Below the pieces are notes generated by a model. The model saw only the letters and a list, made by a program, of their open reading frames with translations, did no database searches and was not told the origin of the DNA. This document shows, in pieces, positions 33,542 to 44,399 of a stretch of DNA of 64,000 bases. The position numbers and the translations under genes were made by a program. This stretch comes from Podospora bellae-mahoneyi (lineage: Eukaryota > Ascomycota > Sordariomycetes > Sordariales > Podosporaceae), in the NCBI RefSeq assembly GCF_035222275.1, contig NC_085881.1, forward strand, positions 4,712,001 to 4,776,000, in the 5' to 3' direction. Position 1 is the first letter of the stretch. The number at the start of each line of letters is the position of its first letter.

Positions 33542-34543
33542 TTATTTACCCCTCAACTCCGACGCCCACCCCCGTATCGCCCCCTTTTCCTCCTCTGTCA
33601 AGTTTATCCCAAACACCTCTTTCAACACCTCAGTCCTCTCCTCCTCGGTCCTACAAACCTTGACCAACTCTGTCCTCCCTCCCAAATTCTGCTTCACCTC
33701 CCCCTGAACCATCATCACCTTTCCCTTTATCTTCTGTTCTCCCTCCTCCCCTCCTCTCAGAAACCGAATCACCAGCACCGTGTACGTCTGATGATTCCTC
33801 TCGCACTCGCTCAAATAAAAATTCAGGTTCTCAAAATCCAACTCGGTAAACTCGTGCTCCGGCACAAAGGCGTAGTAGCTGTTCCAGGGCTTTTCAGGCG
33901 AGTTTCGGTACTCGTAGATCCAGTGCTTGAGCGCGCCCTTGGACTCGTCACGGAAGCGCTGGTCGGGGAGCCAGTCGCGGGTGTAGCGGATTTGCTGGGT
34001 GCCGATGGTGTTGTGGTGGATGAGGTGTTCGGTTAGGGGCAGGGGGAAGGTTGGGCCGTCGCCGCCGAAGCCGGCGTCTAGGACGTATTGTTGGGCGGGG
34101 TTGGTGTTGGGGAGGGTGAGGATGTTGACTAGGTGGACGTAGCCGTTGTAGGGGCCTTGGGGGGTGCCGTTTGTGCGGTTGCGATTGCGGACGCCCGAGT
34201 AGTGAATCGAGGAGAAGCCGAGGGCGCGGAGGATGTGGGAGAAGAAGATGGAGAGTTCCATGCAGTAGCCTCCTCTGCCGTGCCTTGAGGAGGTGACAAG
34301 TTTGGTGAAGAGGTGTTGGGGGTCGAGGAGGATGCGGTGGAAGGGGTTGTAGTGGATGGAGAGGTTTTCGTAGGGGAAGGAGGTGATTTGGGCTTGGAAG
34401 ATGGTGGTGAGGTAGTCTAGGGCGAGGACGGGGTGGGAGGAAGGGTGGTATGACTCATCGAGACCGACGTAGGAGAGATACTGAGAGACCTGGGAGAGGG
34501 TGTAGGCTGAGCCGTTGGGTTTGAAGTTGTCTTGGTCGGCCAT
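33542..34543 (-). CDS. Arylamine N-acetyltransferase (NAT)
   Basis: Cytosolic enzyme that transfers an acyl group from acyl-CoA to arylamines. In Fusarium, relatives detoxify plant benzoxazolinone breakdown products. Single exon, 333 residues. The Cys-His-Asp triad is visible: C94 in HGRGGYCMELS, H137 in YVHLVNI and D156 in YVLDAGFGG. FPYENLSIHY near residue 60 is the conserved N-terminal motif. The C-terminal domain III is long and charged (EEEGEQKIKGK), common in fungal NATs. Start at 34543 (MADQDNFKPN). The physiological acyl donor and amine cannot be read from sequence. Confidence 0.94.
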   Translation of the reverse strand: MADQDNFKPNGSAYTLSQVSQYLSYVGLDESYHPSSHPVLALDYLTTIFQAQITSFPYENLSIHYNPFHRILLDPQHLFTKLVTSSRHGRGGYCMELSIFFSHILRALGFSSIHYSGVRNRNRTNGTPQGPYNGYVHLVNILTLPNTNPAQQYVLDAGFGGDGPTFPLPLTEHLIHHNTIGTQQIRYTRDWLPDQRFRDESKGALKHWIYEYRNSPEKPWNSYYAFVPEHEFTELDFENLNFYLSECERNHQTYTVLVIRFLRGGEEGEQKIKGKVMMVQGEVKQNLGGRTELVKVCRTEEERTEVLKEVFGINLTEEEKGAIRGWASELRGK

Positions 34544-37500
34544 GGTGAGCGTTGGATCAATGAACCTCGGTTTTTGCTACCGTTAAACACTCTCTTGATC
34601 CATCGATCTTGGTGTTTTGACCACTGATTAAGATTTTAGTTTCAGTCATATTAGCAAGTACTACTCCTTGTGACTCACCATCATAGGGTATCTCCAACGT
34701 AAATTCGACAAGCCGGTCGTCGGCAGGGCGTGAAGGTGTCATCGCAACTAACACCGTTCTAGAAATGATTCCGCTCAACAATAATACAAGAGAACTTGTA
34801 AGTATGTTTATTGATCTAATATTGCCAGAGCATACACTTGGATTTACTATACGGACCTCTAACCCTGCTACAAACAGTGATTAAATCTTCCAATCACACG
34901 ACATATCTCTCAGCCATTTTCTTACCGTATATGCTAGTTATGAGAGGGTTAAACAACACTTGATGAATCATTGGGCTGTAAGTGATACTTTGTTTGCTGC
35001 TCGGCCCATATTTTCCAGCAGAAAGATGCTGCGTCTCGGCCAAAAAGACAATCTAGTAACCATGGTTTTGAGCATTTAGATGCTCGCCTTGAGATGTCCC
35101 TTGGTGTCTCAAGGGTGCCTCATACAACACAATTCACGAGGTTATGTCAGCAGTCACCTCATCACTACAGGACTGACTTCTGCCTTGGAGCACACGTATC
35201 AATACTGAAACCCAAAGAGCAGCCAAGATTGATAAAAACCTCGCTCGAGGTTCATCCCGCCACCATCTACTCAGACTGCCACCCTACGCGTGTGGCTGCT
35301 CAGACTCGTGGGCGACCGTGATGGGCCGGCCAAACTTCGAGAGGCGCAATGCCCAGCCAGTGACAGCATCGGGTTCCTGCGCAGATGACCGAAAGGTAAT
35401 GTGAGCAGGATGACTCCGATGTTATGTCTGTGGCATGCAGTCTCTGCAATCCCAATATCTTCTATCTCCCCCTTTGGATAATGGGTGACGCGGCAGTAAG
35501 TGTGAGAGTTTTTGGTACTGCAGCGCTGCATAGTAAGCCATACAGAAAAACCCATTCGCTGGCTGCAACCCATCACGCGGTTTTCCTCACAAGGGGAGGA
35601 TGGGTTAAGTTCGGGACGAGAGGACCCCTACCCAACCCACACGTCACCACGTGTCATGCAGCCGTTGGTATAAGGACAAGACACTCAGGCCTCAAGACTA
35701 CTGCGTATATGCTGGGTAGCGAAGCGGTATTTTTTCTTCATCTGCTCGTCGCATTGTCTTGCGCCGTTTTTTTGCTGATTTCTCAACCAGTCTCAGACAA
35801 CCCGGGCCCCGGTATCGCATGATGAAGGAGTTCCGTCAGAGCGCCAGAAGGAAAAGTTTTCGTGATTACAGCCCACGCCGCACCTCACACCACCTGCCCC
35901 TGAGTTTGCTGACAGGGCTGGGTAGCTGGGTTCTCGGCTGTCCCTGGTGAGGCTAGCATTCGGCCCAGGCCGGTGCGGTATATTCTCATACTTTGTCCCG
36001 ATGCATCCGAGAAGATATTGTGAGAGCACGCGGCAAGACGGAGGCAGAGACATGCCCGGTATAACTTCCCAGCTGCCTGTTTTCGTGGCACTCGAGATAT
36101 CCGAGTGCCTGTCGTGCTCTCCTTGATCCAGCGGCGCGGCGTGATGGTTCGACAAACCAGGGCTGAGGGCTGCTTATCGTGGGTTTCACTGAACTGGCGA
36201 GAATTTGTAAAAGGACACCCACCCTGCTGAAAGGGCTATGGCGTGTTACCACAATGGACCAGAATGGCACCCGTCCACTTGGCCGTTTGTGAGAGGCTGA
36301 GCCGTTGCCCACAACTTCAATGCGGGGTTGATAGAGGAGTACCTGGTCCCATATAGGGCATGACGTCGTCGCCGACACCAGCCCTAGCAGCAGAGCAGGT
36401 ATTGTACACGATCTCGATCTGCGTAGAAACTTTTATCATTGTGAACTGCCATAGCCTGAGACCACGAGCTAAGCAGCAAGAGAGCCATATGATCACCAGG
36501 TCTACCTGCGCGTGCCTCGAATGTTAGCGTTGCGCGACGGCTTTAAGGTTGCGGTCGATCGACGTCGCCAACAGCTTGTTCCTAGACTCGGCATCGGTTT
36601 TTGTCCATGATTTTCGGACCAGGGCCTTCGGATCGGATCGCTGGATTCAATCCTCCAGAGAGGCAGTTGATATATGTCTCGCGCTCTCACGCACGCTAAC
36701 TGTTGATATCTTTGAGCTGAGAGTCATTGGGGAAAGTTGACAGAAAGTTACGGATACTGCCGCATCTTCCGGCCATCAATCAATGACAATGACAGATGCA
36801 TGCAGATATCAAAAGCTGGCTCGGCAAATAAACAACAGACGAAAGTGAAAATGTTTTCGCCGAATTATGTCGTCACTAGGCAGGCCTTCTTCCGATGGGA
36901 AATAAGAGGAGGAGCCTTCAAGTACCGTCTTAACAGCACCTGCCTCCGAGGCTGGCACAAACTTTTTGGGGCGCGCCGCGCAGCCGGATTTGGTGGGGAA
37001 GAGAAATTCTGGAATCGGGAAAAGAGCGGGCCAAGACTTACCGAGAGACTTGCGATCTGACAGAGCTACAAGTGGAGACTTGACACGCCGCCTCTGTCCG
37101 TTGACCGTTAAAGGGATATCATCGTCACATGATGTACCAGACCGCGCGGCCAGGTACCGTGACATCTCTCAGGGGTGAGCAGCATCGTGTGGTGGAAGGG
37201 AAACCGGGGCGTTTTCTCCCGCTGGGTTTTCAGAGTTGTTGGGTTGTGCTCGCTCCCACACTGCTGTGTTGTCGTGAATTGATATGGAGTACTTTTCTCT
37301 GGATAGGTAGGTCGCTTGTGTAATGTGCCGGACCAAGTCTCCGCCCCAACCTTCTGGTCGATTCTATGGTAAGGTTTGATGACTGGGCTGGCGACGACGA
37401 CGACAGGAGGGAGGGACGATTGGTATTGACGGCGGTGAGGTTGAAGCGGCGATATCAGTAGAGATTCGTAATCCTCAAATAGTTGTTGAATGGAGGCCAT

Positions 37501-37794
37501 TATGCGCTGCCCTGTAAATATCAAAGAAGTCCCTTTTGGGTTGATGTGACGGCAATTTAGTGGCCTGGAAGCGAGAGTCGAGCCCCAAAACGGCCAAGTA
37601 GAGGGGTGGACGCCAGCGCACACTGCTCGCACGCTACCCACTGCCCATTTGTGCCTGCAACCTGCAACATTACACAGGCAGGGAAGCTTGGATGCCCTGC
37701 GTACCTACCTGACCAACGACATCATCCTCCATCTCCCACATCTTCCAATCACTCGCTGCCTCTCCCACCACGCACTCAACACTGCCCGCGTGGA

Positions 37795-37829
37795 CCAAAC
37801 CCCAAACCCCAAACCCCAAATCCCAAACC
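37795..37829. repeat. 7-nt tandem repeat, CCAAACC
   Basis: Five near-perfect copies of CCAAACC (one CCAAATC) about 330 bp upstream of the VAC7 ATG. Confidence 0.85.
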
Positions 37830-38029
37830 CACTCCCCATAGTGTTCGCTCGTCTGATTAGCATCTACTCGATAGCGCCCAAGTCGCCTATTTGTCCGCCC
37901 TTTTACGGAATCGTCACAGTACGGAGCTTCCCAAGAGACGCGGCCTGCAGTTCGACAACCTAAATCTGTCTCAGACGCATTGCGATAGCCGCGAAAAGTC
38001 GAATAGTAAATCGTTGGGACCCATCCATA

Positions 38030-38065
38030 ATGATTTGCTGGACCCAGCGAACTTTGAGCAGCTAA
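38030..38065 (+). promoter_or_regulatory. Upstream ORF in the VAC7 leader
   Basis: ATG ATT TGC ... TAA, 11 codons and stop, ends 95 nt before the VAC7 ATG. It counts as a uORF only if transcription starts upstream of 38030. Confidence 0.35.
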
Positions 38066-38160
38066 GACCCGCCCTGGCATGTGTGAGTGGTGGTCGAGAT
38101 CGAGCCTCCGCCCTCCTCCTCCACTCGACTCAACTCGCACCTACGCATGCTGCAGCAGAC

Positions 38161-41022
38161 ATGAACCCGTCGTCCAACAAGCCGACTGGCTCAGCAGAGG
38201 CCGACCGCTCGCAGTCAACCGGCAGTATCCCAACTGCCCTGCTCCATCCCACGTTATCCCGCGAATCCACCTCGAGCACGGCAACCATAACCCCAAAGAC
38301 CGACTCGTGGCCCTCGAAGTTGACTTCGCAGACCTCGCAGACCTCGACCACGTCCACCTCCTCTTCGGCTGCACCTTCACCTCTCCACTCGCGCGAGCCC
38401 TCTCCAACACGACCGCCGCGGCAGCAACGTACGAGCACCTCACGAGCGTCATCCATCAACCCCGGGCCCCGGTCGCGGAAAAACAGTGCTCAGGATCTAG
38501 GAAAACAAGCCAACCCGCCACCACCACCACCACCACCCCCCACGACGAAAACCTTGTCCTCATCCACGACGCCTACTCTTCTGCCCACTGTATCAGACCC
38601 AAGCTTCAATGCGGGTGCACCCGTCAAGTCACCCACGTCTATGGAGCATATTCGAGAGTCACCCCGGTGGCCGGTATCCCCTAGGCTACGATCTCCTCCA
38701 CCCATTCTCCACCAGCCAAACATCCCACCTCAGCGACGATCAGAGCACGAAACACCTCTAATTGCTCTTCAGCGTGCGACCCCGCCCCAGCCTCGATACC
38801 AGGAGCCTCAGTCAGACACCGATACCGACGACGCCCACATGCCGCCTGGGTTACGAACCCCCGCTCGAGGTGGTGGAAGCAGCTCAGTCTTGGAGACTGT
38901 CCAGGAAGTTAGTCCACTGGGTTCGCCACGGGGACCAGGAGAGTCGCTGGAGGAAAAGATTGCTAGCAGCATGGCTTCTGAATCGTCACAGGCGGATCTG
39001 GTTGGTCTCGGTCTGTCCAAGGAGACAGTGGGTAGATCCAACACTGGCCCGAACGACAGTGGTAGTGATAGTGGCAGCATCAAGGCCAGCCGACGGGGCG
39101 GATCTGGGATGCCACCGCCCCCTTTGACGACAAGGCAGTCGAGCACCTCGATCAACAAGCCGGGCATGCCCAAGACCAAGACCGGCGACCTGCCATTGCA
39201 GAGTATGACGGTCGAGACGGAGACGGTTACCTCGATTCCCCAGGCTGCGTTGGCCCCAAGTGTTGGCACCCAGGTGTCAAGTGCCAGTTTGCGAACAAAG
39301 GCAAGCAACGAGACGATACGACCGAGGAAGGAGAAAAAGAAGCCGCCACGGAAGCAACCCACTGTGACGGCGGTCAATGGTGAGAAACCATGTTCAGCTA
39401 CATCCCCTAAATTACGACATCACATGTCCATGTATTCAGTTTCTTCTTATTCTATTACCGACAAGCGCCCGTCTCCCCCAAGCTCTTTCAGCTCTCATGA
39501 GAGCGTGATAACGGATGCCAAGCGGGAACCGGGAGGCAGGAGGCAGAGCCTAGTTTCTCAGATCAGCAGCATGAGCAACCTACTGACACGAACACGTGTA
39601 GCATCCTCCAAGGCCGATATTTTCGAGGCCAAGGTCGCAAGCGCCGTCGAGGAAGCAAACTCGTCCGATTCCGAAGAGACTTTTGTCTACGATTCTAACC
39701 CACCAGATGCCCGTGACCGACCGCCGAGATTTCATTCACGAACGCCGAGTGCGACATCCATGGTCAGCCAAATCGATCGGTCTGGGATGAGGTCCATCCA
39801 CACCGTGATGGAGAGTTCTGGGCCTCAGATGGTTGTCAAGAAGAGCATGAAATTCGTCAACACTTACAACAGCAATGCAAATGACGGCATCTATGGCGAC
39901 GATGATGGGAAGGGAACTGGCAGGAGCAATGCCGGTTCTGCCCGGGGAACTGCACGACATCACCATCATTTCGGCCGTTGGGGCCGTAACGGAGGCAGCA
40001 ATGGTCACCCCTCATTGTTCGCCGAGCACTCGCCTTTCAGTAACGCTGCAGCTGTTGGGAACGGAGGCTCAAGAAACTCTTCCAACCCTCCGAGTCCCCG
40101 CTACGCTAATGCTCGTAACTACTCAGCAGCAAATGGAAAGAGGTCGACACATCTATCAGCAGGGTATGATCTCGACGACAACACTACTGGCGCTGACGAC
40201 GAGACAACACCCTTGGTTCAGTCCTCCACGATGCGATCATCAAGGTCAGGCAGAAGCCGGAGGGGTCCTCACTCGCACTCATACCGGTCGATTGAGGCGC
40301 AACAATACAGGTCACCTCCCTCAGTCCTCAACCGGTTCGCGAGTTGTCTGGTCTTGACGGTCATGCTGTTACTCATTGTCTCGGGCGCCATCGGGTTCAT
40401 GTTTGCGACATCACAACCTCTCACCAATGTTCAGCTCACCAATATGAGCCATATTGTGGCCAGCCAACAGGAGCTTATGCTCGATCTTACCATCAAAGCC
40501 CATAACCCCAACGTCGTGGTTGTAGCTGTGGATTCTTGCAACATCGAGGTCTTCGCCAAGTCGCCACGCGGAATGTCGGATTCAGAGTGGTGGCGCCATA
40601 CCCATCCCGGCGAGGTTGGACCACCACCCATCAAGAGACCCGAAGGCGAAATGTTGGCGATGGAGGCCGACGATGATGATGATTCGGCGCCTAACCTGCA
40701 CCTCGGCACCATCACTGGATTCGAGAGTCCCCTGACTTTCGAGGGTTCTTTCTTCAACCAGGGCGATTCGTACTCGACTGGCGAGGTCCGCCTGAAAGAT
40801 CCTGGCAACGTCACCAAACCTGGTGGTCCCGAGCGATGGGAGCGGGTCCTGGAGGACGAGTTCACGTTGATTTTGAAGGGCGTCATCACATACACTCTTC
40901 CCCTGAGCCAACGGGAGCGAAAGGCCACCATCACTGCGAAGAAGATCATCAGACCAAACTCGGCCGACGACCCTGCGGTCCAACCCGACGACAGGGAGGT
41001 TACCATCTCACTTATACCTTAA
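38161..41022 (+). CDS. VAC7: VAC7, vacuolar segregation protein 7 (activator of the Fab1 PI3P 5-kinase)
   Basis: Vacuole membrane protein needed for PI(3,5)P2 synthesis and vacuole morphology. 953 residues, single exon, from the first in-frame ATG at 38161 (MNPSSNKPTG). The frame is open upstream but without an in-frame ATG. A strong donor, GTGAGT at 38082, and an AG at 38157-38158 could make a leader intron that would fuse ATG-T to AC-ATG in frame. Residues 1-720 are disordered and rich in Ser/Pro/Thr with basic clusters (RKEKKKPPRKQ) and HHHH. One membrane span lies at about 726-750 (FASCLVLTVMLLLIVSGAIGF). The lumenal C-terminal part is the conserved VAC7 domain (LTNVQLTNMSHIVASQQELM, LTIKAHNPNVVVVAVDSCNI, and ERWERVLEDEFTLILKGVI followed by TYTLPLSQRERKA). 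Confidence 0.9.
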   Translation: MNPSSNKPTGSAEADRSQSTGSIPTALLHPTLSRESTSSTATITPKTDSWPSKLTSQTSQTSTTSTSSSAAPSPLHSREPSPTRPPRQQRTSTSRASSINPGPRSRKNSAQDLGKQANPPPPPPPPPTTKTLSSSTTPTLLPTVSDPSFNAGAPVKSPTSMEHIRESPRWPVSPRLRSPPPILHQPNIPPQRRSEHETPLIALQRATPPQPRYQEPQSDTDTDDAHMPPGLRTPARGGGSSSVLETVQEVSPLGSPRGPGESLEEKIASSMASESSQADLVGLGLSKETVGRSNTGPNDSGSDSGSIKASRRGGSGMPPPPLTTRQSSTSINKPGMPKTKTGDLPLQSMTVETETVTSIPQAALAPSVGTQVSSASLRTKASNETIRPRKEKKKPPRKQPTVTAVNGEKPCSATSPKLRHHMSMYSVSSYSITDKRPSPPSSFSSHESVITDAKREPGGRRQSLVSQISSMSNLLTRTRVASSKADIFEAKVASAVEEANSSDSEETFVYDSNPPDARDRPPRFHSRTPSATSMVSQIDRSGMRSIHTVMESSGPQMVVKKSMKFVNTYNSNANDGIYGDDDGKGTGRSNAGSARGTARHHHHFGRWGRNGGSNGHPSLFAEHSPFSNAAAVGNGGSRNSSNPPSPRYANARNYSAANGKRSTHLSAGYDLDDNTTGADDETTPLVQSSTMRSSRSGRSRRGPHSHSYRSIEAQQYRSPPSVLNRFASCLVLTVMLLLIVSGAIGFMFATSQPLTNVQLTNMSHIVASQQELMLDLTIKAHNPNVVVVAVDSCNIEVFAKSPRGMSDSEWWRHTHPGEVGPPPIKRPEGEMLAMEADDDDDSAPNLHLGTITGFESPLTFEGSFFNQGDSYSTGEVRLKDPGNVTKPGGPERWERVLEDEFTLILKGVITYTLPLSQRERKATITAKKIIRPNSADDPAVQPDDREVTISLIP

Positions 41023-42356
41023 TAATTGGCACTGGCTTCGACCGTGCGTCCAGCGACTGCAGATAAATTTCCTTTTTTACTTTATGTGAATGACTCTCTT
41101 TTTTTCACGAAGACAAGGACATACCTATTTTATTCTCTTACACTTTTCATTCTTTCTTCGGTGGCAATTGGTTACATGTGTATATTTCTGGGGCTTGTGT
41201 GTTTGTGTGATAAAGCGTTGCATGGCATTATGGACTAAGATATATTCCCCCGGGAGAACATGGGCTGGTAAAGAGGCAAAGCAAACTGGGCGTTGGTTGG
41301 ATTGGTATACAAAAATTCAAAACTCACATCACAAACAAATTGAGCAATCAAAGACGGGCATTATAAGAAAAGGAAAAGACGGAACTGTACAGAGTTTCTC
41401 CATCATTGGTAGTTTAGGGGGTACCTAATACGTAATGATGGTGAGATGGATGGTGGTGGAGGGCATGTGGTCTGAAGGATAAGTGCTGGAGGTGTTTCTG
41501 TTGGGACCCGCAGACTAGACTAGGGGGGGGTGGCTTGAGGGGACTTTTGTGAGGGTTGAGTGTGATAACAGATATCTGTGAGAGCGAAAGACACTCTTAT
41601 AGGAACAAGATTTGGATGAATATCACATAAACTTGATGTCACTATTGCCACCATATCTTTGAGGTTGATGTGGCTTTTGAGCAACAAAGGGGAATGCATG
41701 TGCACACAGCAGCCGTTACCTTCGGGCCAAGTTCTTTATACATTGCATGATATCAATATAAGCACATTCTATTGTCGTTGTCAAGTGTGTAAACAAGGAA
41801 GACACTCAACAAAGTTCAGGCTTTCGCTTACGATCTATCATCATTGAGCAACAACTTCAAAACATCTCTCATAATACCCCCTACCCTGCTATGTTCGCCT
41901 CATGCTCACAAATGAAACGTTTATCTCTGTCTATTCCCACCAAAGCATATAAACATCCCCCTTCTTCAACCATAGCCACCCAAGATGAACTTCAACTCCA
42001 CCACAAACAAAACTACACACTCGAAAAGAAACTCAACAAAGACCAAAACAAAACAAAAGCCACAACAGATCATTATATATACCTAATTAACCACCCTCCC
42101 ATCCCATCATCCCTCCCAGTAGTATTCCCAGTTTAACTTGATCATTTCGCTTCTGTGTCTTCATCTTCATCGGAAATATACCCGTACGTACGTTGTTCAT
42201 CAGTAGTTTAGCCCATTCCCGTATTTCATCATCTTTTATAGCCCCCCTTCACCCCCTCGCGCACCATCCATTTATCCTACCTACCTCTCCATCCCGCTGT
42301 CCAACACACCCTCTCCCATAATAAAACTCTAGTTCGTTAAAAGAAGAAGACGTGAA
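41023..42356. other. Convergent 3' flanks (1.3 kb)
   Basis: Between the VAC7 stop (+) and the coiled-coil gene stop (-). AT-rich, with homopolymer-like A/C stretches near 42,000. No gene supported. Confidence 0.55.
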
Positions 42357-44399
42357 CTACTCCCTAATCGTCTCGGCCGTCCCAACAGCTTGCTCATCCT
42401 TCTTCACAAACGCGCTCGTCGCCCATCCCATCCAGCTGTTCCTCTTGTTCGCCCTCTCGGCCGCTGCTTGAGCCTCAGCATTCTCCTGTACGAGCCTCAA
42501 CGGCCTGGGCTTGTTGCCCCCAAACGTCGTCTTCTCCTTCTCGTGCTGGCTTCTGGGAGGGGAGCTATGGCTGGAGACGAAATCCCGTTCGAGAATCGAG
42601 TCCCCGCTCGTGCTGCTTGTTTCGCTTCGCATGCCCGGGAAGTTGCCCGCCGAAGCGGGAGGGGCACCGGTCGTGGAGTGGGCGCTTTGAGGGCCGTTGC
42701 CGCTGGTGCTGCCGCTCATGCTGGAGCGGTTGCCTGCTCCCTGGGGCGCCCAGAAGGTCTGGGAGGATCGGAGGGATGGGGAAAGCGGGCCGTCAACGGC
42801 GGAAGGGCCCTTGTACATGGCGTTTACGAGCGAGGCGGCGCCGACAGAGGTGTACTGATCGCTCATGGGCCTAGCACGGCGAGTCGAGGTGTTACGGGTC
42901 AGGCCGATGGGGATGCTGGGCGCCGTTTCCGGGTTGGAGACGTCGGCGCTGGCCGAGGGCATGAAGCTCATGGGGCGGGGCTTGGGGCGGACGCCGCCGC
43001 CGATGCTCATCGTCTTGGCGCGCTGGAGGAGGGACGGTCCAGGTGGAGGGGCCGCCTGCTTGGGGGTGGGGGGCGGGGGGAGTTCCTTGTTAATGTTTGC
43101 GTTTGCGTTGCCCTTGAAATCGCTGCTTTGGTCGAGGATGTGCTCGAATCCTTGGTGCTGCAACAGACGCTCAATGATCTTGTTGATGTAAAGAGTCAGA
43201 GCCTTATTTTGGTCTTTAACCGACTTGATCTCCGCCTCTAGGCGCCTCTGGGTCTCGAGCTCCTGTTCGTTTGGGGGGTCGCTTTCGGCAGCGCCGTTGA
43301 GCTCATCGGCCAAGCTGGCTCCGTTGGATCTGCCTTCCAGGGCAGCGAGAGCGTCTTGGTTCGCCGAGGCGTGACCGAGATAGCTGAAATCGTTTGTTCC
43401 AAAGTCGCCCTTGAGAGTCCGGTCTTGGAGAAGCAGCTGGTAACTTTCGTTGTCTTCCATCAACCTAGCGTTGGCCACACGGGCCTCCATGAGCTGGCGC
43501 TCAACTTCCTGAAGACGGCCACCGCCCTGGTTTTGCGACTCGACAAGCTTGATCTGTGCCTCGGCCAACTCGAGTCTGAGAGATTCAATCAGCTTGTCCT
43601 TTTGCAGCAACAACTTGGAGTTGTTGCGTGAATCGCTGCGGTGGATGGACGAAGGGGGCGCAAAGCTTCCATTTTCGATGCTGGGCGAGTTGGTCACGGC
43701 TGTGTTTGGGTATCAGTATATTTTCCACGCGCAAACCAGACCACAAAAACACTCACATTGCCGCGTCGGCCTGTCCTCGTCCAGGTTCCTCTGCGCGAGG
43801 CTGTCTTTGAGGCGCTGAATCACGGTCTGCATCTCCTCCTCGCGGTTGGCCATCTCCTCCTTCTCCTTCATCATGCCACTCCGCTCAGCCTCGTAGATGT
43901 TCTCCATCTCGCGCATCTGACGGGCAGTCTCGCGCTTCTCATTGGTGAGTGTCTCGATCTGCTCTTCTTGTTCGTGAACCCTCTCCTCAAGCTTCGCCTG
44001 CTCCCTGTGTGCCTCGTCCAGCTTGTCCTGAAGGATCTCGACCTGACGCTTGGTTGACTCGGCCGAGCTCTCGGCCCTCTCCAGTCGCGTCTTCAAGTCG
44101 TCGATGATGGCCACGGTCTCGGCGCGGATGGCTTCATCACGCTCGGCGTCGGCTGGGCTACCGCTCCGGCCATTGCTAGAGATGCCGTTGAGAAGGGACT
44201 GGCGCCTTTCGTGGGCGGCCGCACGTGCGGAGACAGGTGTCCCGGTGCGTGAAGGACGGGCGCTGCGTGCTGCGGCGGCGGGTGTGGTGCCAGACGTGCT
44301 GGAGGTGGTAGGGGTTGATGATCTCGCACTCGGGCGCTGCGGAGTTCCAGTGGGTGTCTCGCGACCAGTCGCCGGAGGCTTCTTGACGACGGCAGCCAT
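42357..44399 (-). CDS. Coiled-coil protein of unknown function (fungal)
   Basis: Exons 44399..43757 and 43699..42357, with a 57-nt intron 43700..43756 (donor GTGAGT), give 661 residues. The join reads RQ-S-VTNSPSIENG. The N-terminus is Thr/Ser/Pro/Ala-rich and basic (KKPPATGRETPTGTPQRP). Long coiled coils run through most of exon 1 (about 85-213: DDLKTRLERAESSAESTKRQ) and into exon 2 (LIESLRLELAEAQIKLVESQ). The best-conserved-looking core is KDQNKALTLYINKIIERLLQ, about residue 390. The C-terminal third is disordered with Pro/Ser runs, then NSWMGWATSAFVKKDEQ. I recall fungal relatives annotated only as 'M protein repeat protein'. There is no motor or GTPase motif. A trafficking or cytoskeletal role would be a guess. 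Confidence 0.75.

Larger units (their letters stand above)
34544..38160. other. Gene-poor interval and VAC7 leader (3.6 kb)
   Basis: The longest stretch without a gene. ORFs up to 177 codons occur on both strands but overlap one another and match no family. Near 37,650 a TGCAACC pair and at 37795..37829 a CCAAACC tandem repeat mark what looks like the VAC7 promoter or leader. A short uORF is at 38030..38065. No RIP-like AT richness, tRNA or transposon hallmark was seen. Confidence 0.45.

Noticed and set aside
35424-35822. 132-codon ORF in the gene-poor interval
   Set aside because: Overlaps other ORFs, no recognisable domain, no supporting context.
38079-38684. 201-codon plus-strand ORF overlapping VAC7
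   Set aside because: Overlaps the VAC7 coding sequence in another frame and shows composition forced by it. Kept only as part of the leader finding.
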